Shown here: piece after piece, positions 1 to 4,938 of the stretch
Numbering within the stretch: the first letter of the stretch is position 1
Layout of the letters: each line of letters starts with the position of its first letter
Translations under genes and position numbers: made by a program
Origin: Lachnospiraceae bacterium UBA6452
GTDB taxonomy: Bacteria; Bacillota; Clostridia; Lachnospirales; Lachnospiraceae
DNA: 5,832 bases
Assembly: GCA_002441865.1 (NCBI GenBank)
Contig: DJNY01000117.1
Span: 5,085 to 10,916, forward strand
Direction of reading: 5' to 3'
The notes under the pieces: generated by a model
Databases searched by the model: none
Told to the model about the DNA's origin: nothing
What the model saw: only the letters and a program-made list of their open reading frames with translations

Positions 1-118
1 ATGCATGATGCAGCCTCGAGCATTGCGCAGCAATTTTCATGCGAGAGGTTCTCGTAATGTCATGCATCACTTGTCGCATATTTGCGTAGCAAATGTGTGA
101 CTGGGAATGCATGACATT
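1..118. repeat. Palindromic intergenic repeat-like element (possibly cut by left edge)
   Basis: This non-coding stretch is unusually rich in inverted repeats. ATGCAT occurs at 1-6, 62-67 and 107-112. A perfect 12-bp inverted pair, AATGTCATGCAT (56-67) and ATGCATGACATT (107-118), encloses a second hairpin with stems 73-85 and 89-101 and the triloop GTA. To its left are two more triloop hairpins: ATTGC-GCA-GCAAT (22-34) and CGAGA-GGT-TCTCG (42-54). The loop cores TTGCGCAGCAA (23-33) and TTGCGTAGCAA (82-92) differ by one base, so the element looks built from two related modules about 59 bases apart. Its right end falls on the last base of the regulator's stop codon. No T tract follows the hairpin on the minus strand, so it is not a standard terminator. 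ATGCATGA at 1-8 repeats 107-114, which suggests the element continues past the left edge. A dispersed REP- or MITE-like family is my inference; copy number cannot be seen here. Confidence 0.6.
56..118 (+). repeat. 63-base long hairpin with perfect 12-bp terminal inverted repeats
   Basis: The outer arms 56-67 and 107-118 pair perfectly over 12 bp. The inner arms 73-85 and 89-101 pair over 13 bp around the loop GTA (86-88), with a small internal loop between the two helices. Read as plus-strand RNA, the non-Watson-Crick positions 71/103, 76/98 and 79/95 are all G-U wobbles. Read as minus-strand RNA they become A-C mismatches. The plus strand therefore folds better, although the flanking gene is transcribed on the minus strand. 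As DNA it could extrude as a cruciform. As the 3' tail of the regulator's mRNA it could protect against exonucleases, but that is only a possibility. Confidence 0.65.
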
Positions 119-1209
119 TAATAATCCATACTCTCCAGATAACGCATATACCGCACAACCATAAGTGCGATCTTCAGTGTCAGCGCATCATCAAAAATAC
201 GGATATCCAGTCCTGTATATTTTTCCAGTTTTTCCAGACGATACAACAGGGTATTTCTATGCACATATAACTGTCTGGAAGTTTCCGAAACGTTTAAGTT
301 ATTTTCCAGAAATGTATTGATCGTGGTGAGTGTTTCTTCATCCAGTTCTTCCGGAACCTTTCCACCAAAGATCTCTTCAATGAACATTTCGCAGAGATTG
401 ATCGGCAGCTGATAGATCAGTCGTCCGATTCCAAGTGTGCTGTATGCTGTGACCGTCTTTTCCGCATAGAAGATCTTACCGACATCCAGTGCCATTTTGG
501 CTTCCTTATAGCTCTTGGAAACATCCTTCAGCTCCTCTACGATCGTACCATATGCCACGCGCACATTGATCATTGCTTCCGTATTCATCATGGCAACTGT
601 CGTTTCCGCAACTTCCGCCACTTCTGCATAAGAATCCTTTGCCTCAACCTGCTTGATAACGATCAGTGTATTTTCATCTACTGCTGTCACATAATCACCG
701 GACTGTGCAGAAAACATACTTTTTAAAAATTCCATGGCATAATTTTCTTTTCCCGCCGGAATTTCCAAAAGCAGAACCACTCTCGGTTTCTGGATTTCAA
801 TATGCAGCTTCTTGGCACGATTATAAATATCAACCAGAAGCAGATTATCCAGGATCAGATTCTGGAAGAAATTGTTACGGTCAAACCGCTCTTTGTAGGC
901 TGTGATCAGGCTCTGGATATTCGATACCGCAACCTTTCCGATCATATACTCTTCACTGGAATCCCCGCAAAGCAGTACATAAGCCGGATCTTCTTCATCA
1001 TAGATCTTCAGATACTGACAGCCCTGAAGCACCTGGCTTCCCGCCGGAGATGCAGCAAATTCCGTTACAAATTCTACATTCTGGTCAAATCTGTCTGAGT
1101 TTTTTGCTACCATGACGCCTTCCACATCAACGACTGCAAGATCTATCTTTGTAATTGTCTTTAAATCGTCCAGACAGCTCTGTATTACCTGTGCTGTTAT
1201 CAAATGCAC
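118..1209 (-). CDS. CdaR/PucR-family transcriptional regulator (sugar-diacid-recognition type)
   Basis: Probable DNA-binding regulator of carbohydrate or organic-acid use, about 363 aa. Three regions can be read, numbered from the GTG start. Residues ~3-130 form a CdaR-type N-terminal recognition domain (the ITKIDLAVVDVEG stretch followed by an alpha/beta sensor). Residues ~140-260 form a central domain of the degenerate-GGDEF kind common in this family. Residues ~300-350 are the PucR C-terminal helix-turn-helix, with the hallmark VSETSRQLYVHRNTLLYRLE at 307-326. The family includes E. coli CdaR (glycerate/glucarate) and Bacillus PucR; the ligand here is unknown. The frame is open up to an ATG at 1266, but that extension is made of the upstream gene's terminator, so I place the start at GTG 1209. 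TTG 1203, six bases inside, is a close alternative and gives an N-terminus starting ITAQVIQ. The gene follows the sugar-ABC ATPase directly and may regulate sugar import. No promoter fits in the gap, so expression probably comes from terminator readthrough. Confidence 0.85.
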   Translation of the reverse strand: MHLITAQVIQSCLDDLKTITKIDLAVVDVEGVMVAKNSDRFDQNVEFVTEFAASPAGSQVLQGCQYLKIYDEEDPAYVLLCGDSSEEYMIGKVAVSNIQSLITAYKERFDRNNFFQNLILDNLLLVDIYNRAKKLHIEIQKPRVVLLLEIPAGKENYAMEFLKSMFSAQSGDYVTAVDENTLIVIKQVEAKDSYAEVAEVAETTVAMMNTEAMINVRVAYGTIVEELKDVSKSYKEAKMALDVGKIFYAEKTVTAYSTLGIGRLIYQLPINLCEMFIEEIFGGKVPEELDEETLTTINTFLENNLNVSETSRQLYVHRNTLLYRLEKLEKYTGLDIRIFDDALTLKIALMVVRYMRYLESMDY

Positions 1210-1212
1210 ACA

Positions 1213-1222
1213 TCCTTTCCTT
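1213..1222 (-). promoter_or_regulatory. Ribosome binding site deciding the CdaR-like start
   Basis: The minus strand reads AAGGAAAGGA here. The first AAGGA lies 8 nt before GTG (1209-1207), and the second AAAGGA lies 9 nt before TTG (1203-1201). The doubled purine tract therefore supports either start. It argues against the ATG at 1266, whose downstream codons run through a terminator hairpin. Confidence 0.65.
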
Positions 1223-1230
1223 CTTCGATA

Positions 1231-1263
1231 CAAAGAAAGGGAGATACATACAATGTATCTCCC
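1231..1263 (-). terminator. Intrinsic terminator after the sugar-ABC ATPase gene
   Basis: On the minus strand a perfect 11-bp stem, GGGAGATACAT / ATGTATCTCCC, closes around the triloop TGT (hairpin 1239-1263). TTTCTTTG (1238-1231) follows at once. It begins 18 bases after the ATPase stop codon. The plus-strand side has no T tract, so it acts in one direction. The interrupted T tract suggests termination may be incomplete, which matters because the next gene's ribosome site starts within ten bases of it. Confidence 0.85.
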
Positions 1264-1281
1264 CAAGTAAACTTGTTTGGA

Positions 1282-2394
1282 TTAGTTGGTAATTACTAAT
1301 TCTGTTTCTTTATCAAAGATATGAATCTTCTCAACATCAATAGCGAATTTAACAACATCACCTGGTCTGGCTGTTGTACGAGGATCAACTCTTGCTGTCA
1401 TCTGGAACTCATCAAGATCGAAGTATAAGTAAACTTCTGCACCAAGTAACTCGTAAACCTTAACTGTAGCTTCGAATGTGCTCTGTGGTGAAGCTTCTAC
1501 CATCATTTCTGAATCATATACATCTTCCGGACGGATACCAAATGTAACAGTCTTTCCGTTGTAACCACCTTCGATCAGCTTTTTAGATTTTGCAGGTGGA
1601 AGTGGAATGAAGTGACCAGCAACCTTTAATACTGCTGTATCATCAACAACTTCTACGATTGCATCTAAGAAGTTCATCTGTGGAGATCCCATGAATCCTG
1701 CAACGAACAGGTTCTGTGGCTTCTCATATAAGTTCTGAGGTGTATCTACCTGCTGGATGATACCATCCTTCATAACTACGATTCTTGTACCAAGTGTCAT
1801 AGCCTCTGTCTGGTCATGTGTTACGTAGATGATTGTTGTACCTAATCTCTGATGTAATTTAGCGATCTCGATACGCATCTGTACACGAAGTTTTGCATCC
1901 AGGTTTGATAAAGGCTCATCCATAAGGAATACCTTAGGATTACGAACGATTGCACGACCCATGGCAACACGCTGTCTCTGACCACCTGATAAAGCTCTTG
2001 GCTTACGATCAAGGAGTGGAGTCAGGTCAAGGATCTTAGCTGCCTCTTTAACCATCTTGTCGATTTCTTCTTTTGGAACTTTTCTTAACTTAAGACCAAA
2101 AGCCATGTTATCATATACTGTCATATGAGGATACAGAGCGTAACTCTGGAATACCATCGCGATATCTCTGTCCTTCGGTTCTACATCGTTTACTAATTTC
2201 TCACCGATTCTTAATTCACCGGAAGAGATATCTTCCAGACCTGCGATCATACGAAGTGTAGTAGATTTACCACATCCTGAAGGTCCTACGAAGATGATGA
2301 ATTCCTGATCTGCGATCTCAAGATTGAAATCTTTAACTGCTTCAAATCCGTTTGGATATACTTTACATACGTCTTTTAATGATAAGTTAGCCAT
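1282..2394 (-). CDS. msmX/ugpC: Sugar ABC transporter ATP-binding protein, MsmX/UgpC/MalK family
   Basis: Cytoplasmic ATPase that powers CUT1-type carbohydrate importers, hydrolysing ATP while docked on two membrane permeases. At 370 aa it is full length for the family. Visible motifs are Walker A GPSGCGKST (37-45), the Q-loop glutamine in VFQSYALYPH (Q83), the signature LSGGQ (135-139), Walker B VFLMDE with catalytic Glu160, the D-loop SNLD (163-166) and the switch His193 in VTHDQTEAMT. The regulatory OB/TOBE domain of MalK-like proteins follows from about 236 to the end. The start is firm: AGGAGG (2408-2403) lies 8 nt before ATG. No permease or binding protein is nearby. In Gram-positives such as Bacillus subtilis an unlinked MsmX serves several sugar importers, and that is the likely role here; the substrate range is inferred. 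UgpC (glycerol-3-phosphate) is the common automatic name but is too specific. Codons differ from the neighbours: CGT, GGA/GGT, CCT and TCA dominate, while GGC, CCG and AGC are sparse, which suggests high expression. Confidence 0.95.
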   Translation of the reverse strand: MANLSLKDVCKVYPNGFEAVKDFNLEIADQEFIIFVGPSGCGKSTTLRMIAGLEDISSGELRIGEKLVNDVEPKDRDIAMVFQSYALYPHMTVYDNMAFGLKLRKVPKEEIDKMVKEAAKILDLTPLLDRKPRALSGGQRQRVAMGRAIVRNPKVFLMDEPLSNLDAKLRVQMRIEIAKLHQRLGTTIIYVTHDQTEAMTLGTRIVVMKDGIIQQVDTPQNLYEKPQNLFVAGFMGSPQMNFLDAIVEVVDDTAVLKVAGHFIPLPPAKSKKLIEGGYNGKTVTFGIRPEDVYDSEMMVEASPQSTFEATVKVYELLGAEVYLYFDLDEFQMTARVDPRTTARPGDVVKFAIDVEKIHIFDKETELVITN

Positions 2395-2520
2395 TAAATT
2401 TTCCTCCTAAAAATATGTTTGGTGTTATTCTGTCACCCGATAATGGTATTATATAATACACTTCTGATTTTTCCTATAACACAAGTACACAAAGTTTTTA
2501 ACCTTTCCTATACATGTTGC
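2395..2520 (-). promoter_or_regulatory. Intergenic regulatory region upstream of the ATPase gene
   Basis: This 126-base A/T-rich gap separates the GNAT stop from the ATPase start. On the minus strand it holds TATAGGAAA twice (2512-2504 and 2478-2470), TTGTGT twice in tight succession between them, a TATAAT at 2453-2448, and the AGGAGG ribosome site. I see no convincing terminator hairpin for the GNAT operon, so readthrough into the ATPase gene is possible. Confidence 0.6.
2446..2478 (-). promoter_or_regulatory. Probable promoter of the ATPase gene with overlapping operator-like palindrome
   Basis: A consensus -10 TATAAT (2453-2448) lies inside the perfect 14-bp palindrome GTATTATATAATAC (2446-2459). 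The hexamer 17 bases upstream (2476-2471) is TAGGAA, a poor -35, and it lies within one copy of the TATAGGAAA direct repeat. A transcription start near 2441 would give a leader of roughly 45 nt ending in the strong ribosome site. The palindrome could bind a repressor and the direct repeats an activator. Both are inference; an A/T-rich -10 is often partly self-complementary by chance. Confidence 0.55.
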
Positions 2521-3012
2521 CTAATCTGTCGGATTTCCTGTAAAAGATGTGAAATTCCATGCCATCGGCGTGTAAGAAATTCCTTCTTTTTTGCACATCC
2601 GGTCCGTGTCCGTAAATCCGATCTTATGATAAAATCCCGTCGCATACGGTGCTGCATTCACGGTCAGGAAGTTACGTCTTCCGTCTGCAAGAACCAGCTC
2701 CCGGAGACTGTGCACCAGCTCTGTTCCGATCCCTTTTTTATGATAGTTACCGTCCACAAACAAAAGGGAAATATGGTTGATGCTCCGCATGGACGCCACA
2801 CCGACCATCTTCTGATCACAAAAAGCTGCCATGACAGGATATTCTCCTATCATATGCAGCTTCTTTAACCGTTCATCCGTGATAAAATCCAGAAAGCTGC
2901 GGACACCCTCTTCCTCATAATCGCACGCTTCGTATTTCAAAAATGTGCGCCAGACGAGTGCCATTGCATCTTCCCATTCTTCTGTTCTGATATTACGGAT
3001 CTGAAATGTCAT
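2521..3012 (-). CDS. GNAT family N-acetyltransferase
   Basis: Small cytoplasmic acetyltransferase (163 aa, normal for a single GNAT domain) that would move an acetyl group from acetyl-CoA to an amine; the substrate is unknown. It starts with the usual beta strand MTFQIRNIRTEEWEDA. The acetyl-CoA-binding motif A is FVDGNYHKKGIGTELVHSL (85-103), after the strand HISLLFV. Motif B is FYHKIGFTDTD (127-137), followed by a closing strand ISYTPMAWNF (145-154). The family pattern is Q/R-x-x-G-x-G/A; here the first position is His91, a mild departure that still leaves the pyrophosphate-binding glycines G94 and G96. The ATG abuts the TAA of the upstream DUF1002 gene with no gap. The only ribosome-site-like bases, AGGA, lie about 12 nt upstream inside that gene, so translation is probably coupled. 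It is the last gene of the metG string. Confidence 0.9.
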   Translation of the reverse strand: MTFQIRNIRTEEWEDAMALVWRTFLKYEACDYEEEGVRSFLDFITDERLKKLHMIGEYPVMAAFCDQKMVGVASMRSINHISLLFVDGNYHKKGIGTELVHSLRELVLADGRRNFLTVNAAPYATGFYHKIGFTDTDRMCKKEGISYTPMAWNFTSFTGNPTD

Positions 3013-3945
3013 TTACTGAAACAATCCTGCAAAAAATCCCTTGATCGCATCGCCGATCTTTGCAAAAAAGCCGGATGCTGCACTTTTGGCAACTTCCTTG
3101 GCGATCGCATCCGTATCAAGATTTTTCAGGAAATCCTTTCCAAATTTGCTGTACAGATCTTCTGCCTGCGCAACCAGTACGTTCGGATCCAGTCCGAGCT
3201 GGTTGATCTTCTGCATGATGGCAATGATCTGGTTGATCTCATCCTCTGTCAGTGTCACACCGAATTTATCTTCGCCTTCTTCGATGGCACTTCTGATCTG
3301 GTCGTCGCTGTCCAGTCCGCCTGCTGCCACTTTTGCTTTGACAAAGGCGATCAGCTCTTCAATATCCTGACTGTCTGCATCCTGCATGGCGATCTCACCT
3401 GTTGTGATCAGCTCATTCATGGCTGTATCGAGCGTCGTATCGGAAACGGATTCTCCGGACATGGCTTCATAGCCTTTGATCGCTCCGATCAGTGCTGCGG
3501 TTCCTGAGATCTCTGTCGGTCCTACGACCAGGATATCCGCATCGGAAACGCCTGCTGTCAGAAGGGCATTCCGGTACATACCGGTCGTACAGTAATTGAT
3601 GTTTTTCGTTGTGACAAGCACACCATGTCCGCTTTCTGCCGGCGTGATCTTTACACTGGAAAGAGATTTGGAACCGATCACGGATGCATCCAGATACGCA
3701 TCCAGATACTGATGTTCCATATCATTGGTGATCGTAATGACCTGATAATTGGCAAGATCCGCTTCCGTCACATCCATGAGGGATAATACGGTCGCTCTCT
3801 GCTCTGCGGAAAGGTCTGCTCCAAGTGCGATGATCGATTTGGAAGCGTCAATATTGACGACTTTGCTCTGATCGACCTCTGCTGCCATAACAGGCATGGA
3901 AAGCAGTAAAACTGCTGAAAAAAGCAGTGTGATTAATTTTTTCAT
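3013..3945 (-). CDS. Secreted DUF1002 domain protein (YpuA-like)
   Basis: Exported protein of unknown function, 310 aa. A classic signal peptide (KK, a hydrophobic run LITLLFSAVLLLSMPVM, then A-A at 21-22) predicts cleavage after residue 21 or 22 and release outside the membrane; there is no lipobox. The DUF1002 family, whose Bacillus subtilis member is YpuA, is recognised from IIALGADLSAEQRATVL (38-54), ITNDMEHQYL (72-81), the IGSKSLSSVKIT stretch (90-101), GMYRNALLTAGVSDADILV (122-140) and ISGTAALIGAIKGYE (146-160). The second half is acidic and helical (160-285). The last ~23 residues form a short amphipathic helix with phenylalanines (SGFFAKIGDAIKGFFAGLFQ), which might touch the membrane. 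AGGAGG (3961-3956) lies 10 nt before ATG, so the start is firm. It lies 35 bases after the hydrolase gene and touches the GNAT gene. No enzymatic motif is visible, and its role is unknown. Confidence 0.92.
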   Translation of the reverse strand: MKKLITLLFSAVLLLSMPVMAAEVDQSKVVNIDASKSIIALGADLSAEQRATVLSLMDVTEADLANYQVITITNDMEHQYLDAYLDASVIGSKSLSSVKITPAESGHGVLVTTKNINYCTTGMYRNALLTAGVSDADILVVGPTEISGTAALIGAIKGYEAMSGESVSDTTLDTAMNELITTGEIAMQDADSQDIEELIAFVKAKVAAGGLDSDDQIRSAIEEGEDKFGVTLTEDEINQIIAIMQKINQLGLDPNVLVAQAEDLYSKFGKDFLKNLDTDAIAKEVAKSAASGFFAKIGDAIKGFFAGLFQ

Positions 3946-3980
3946 ATTTTTCTAACCTCCTGTGAAATAACCTGCCGCAT

Positions 3981-4928
3981 TTACTGCAGCTCGTTTAACA
4001 CGATCTCCATCCAGTTGTACAGTTCATAATAAACAGTCTCTTTGATCTTTTCATTTAACAGCTCATGACGTGCGCCATTATACAGCTTCAGCGTTGTTTT
4101 GGTAATGTCCAGATGCAGGAGCGTGTCGTAAAGTGCCTTCGGCGCTTCTCCTCTGTCACCAACCGGATCTTCTGTACCTGATACGATCAGAATCGGTAAT
4201 TTTTTTGGTATTTTCGCAAGATTCTCTTTCTTCTGCATGCGATGTGCCAGCTCATACAGCGTATGATAGCCATTGACAGTAAAGGTAAAGCCGGAGCAGA
4301 GCGGATCCTTTGCGTAAGCCTCCTGCACTGCCCGGTCAGAGCAGAGCCAGTCAAGCTCCGTTTCCATTCCTTCCCCGCTCATATAAGCCTTTGTGCTCAT
4401 TTCATTTACCAGCTTGCTGACATACGTATCTCCTTTCAGCTTCCCAAGGATTGCAGTCAGCAGCTTGCCGCCCACAAGCTGGCTCTTTTTCGGTGTTCCG
4501 GTTCCACAGATGATCGCACCGCTGATGCCTGTTCCGTATCTGGTAATATAGTTACGCAGGATAAAGGAACCCATGCTGTGTCCCAGGATCAGATAAGGAA
4601 GTGCCGGATAGTCCTGCTGTGTCAGCTTCTTTAGTCTGTGCACATCCCTGACAACAACTGTCGCCGGATCATTATCACAGAAATAGCCGTAAGTGCCCCC
4701 TTCCGGAACACTTTCGCCGTGTCCGAGGTGGTCTTCTCCCACCACAACAAAGCCTCTTTCCGCCATATAAGTCGCAAATGCGTCATAACGACGGATGTAT
4801 TCATTCATCCCATGGATGATCTGCAATACAGCAACCGGCTCCCCTTCGGGAAGCCAGCGCATTGCATGTAATTTTGTTTTCCCGTCACGGGAATCAAATG
4901 TAAATTCTTCGGTCCGGATCAAAATCAT
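3981..4928 (-). CDS. Alpha/beta hydrolase, monoglyceride lipase / lysophospholipase type (Hydrolase_4)
   Basis: Serine hydrolase of 315 aa, normal length for the family, with no signal peptide and so probably cytoplasmic. The catalytic triad is visible: nucleophile Ser118 in the elbow GHSMG (116-120), Asp254 in SGTEDPVGD (250-258) and His288 in NGARHE (284-289). The oxyanion-hole motif HGMNEY is at 39-44, and the typical EDHLGHGES stretch at 65-73. A lid-like helical insert runs from about 145 to 235. Relatives cleave acyl esters such as monoacylglycerols and lysophospholipids; the actual substrate cannot be told. It lies 10 bases after the metG stop and 35 before the DUF1002 gene, so it is probably co-transcribed. 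The start is uncertain: AAAGGGG touches the ATG at 4928, while TTG at 4922 has 6-nt spacing and would give a protein two residues shorter, beginning with Met (from TTG) followed by IRTEEF. Confidence 0.92.
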   Translation of the reverse strand: MILIRTEEFTFDSRDGKTKLHAMRWLPEGEPVAVLQIIHGMNEYIRRYDAFATYMAERGFVVVGEDHLGHGESVPEGGTYGYFCDNDPATVVVRDVHRLKKLTQQDYPALPYLILGHSMGSFILRNYITRYGTGISGAIICGTGTPKKSQLVGGKLLTAILGKLKGDTYVSKLVNEMSTKAYMSGEGMETELDWLCSDRAVQEAYAKDPLCSGFTFTVNGYHTLYELAHRMQKKENLAKIPKKLPILIVSGTEDPVGDRGEAPKALYDTLLHLDITKTTLKLYNGARHELLNEKIKETVYYELYNWMEIVLNELQ

Positions 4929-4935
4929 CCCCTTT
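4929..4935 (-). promoter_or_regulatory. Ribosome binding site questioning the hydrolase ATG start
   Basis: The minus strand reads AAAGGGG immediately before ATG (4928-4926), with zero spacing, which is too close for efficient initiation. The in-frame TTG at 4922-4920 lies 6 nt away and is better placed. Most of the 10-base gap after the metG stop is taken up by this site. Confidence 0.5.
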
Positions 4936-4938
4936 CGG

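Noticed and set aside
1..57. Short plus-strand frame from the ATG at base 1 (18 codons, MHDAASSIAQQFSCERFS), open again from 58 to a TGA at 112-114
   Set aside because: It lies wholly within the palindromic element, has no visible ribosome site because it begins at the window edge, and its codons are dictated by the inverted repeats. No support for translation.
56..118. Intrinsic terminator for the CdaR-like gene
   Set aside because: The hairpin is strong, but the minus strand continues ACGAGAACC without a T tract, so it does not fit an intrinsic terminator.
1..118. CRISPR array or tRNA/riboswitch
   Set aside because: The repeats are inverted and imperfect with no regular spacers, there is no cloverleaf with a CCA-end context, and no known riboswitch core was recognised.
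666..1098. Two overlapping plus-strand frames opposite the CdaR-like gene
   Set aside because: They are antisense to a recognised regulator and have no recognisable protein family.
2421..2437. GGTG...CACC dyad in the ATPase leader as an attenuator
   Set aside because: Only four pairs with a nine-base loop; too weak to call.
2419..2868. Plus-strand 149-codon frame opposite the GNAT gene
   Set aside because: Cys/His-rich composition without a domain, no ribosome site, and it overlaps the promoter and a well-supported GNAT gene. A shadow frame.
3190..3240. Repeated GGTTGATCT about 40 bases apart in the DUF1002 gene
   Set aside because: Both encode an INQ tripeptide within helices (EDEINQIIAIMQKINQL). 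Most simply coding coincidence.
3041..3370. Plus-strand 109-codon frame opposite the DUF1002 gene
   Set aside because: Ser/Ala-rich antisense reading of a clear family member; no ribosome site.
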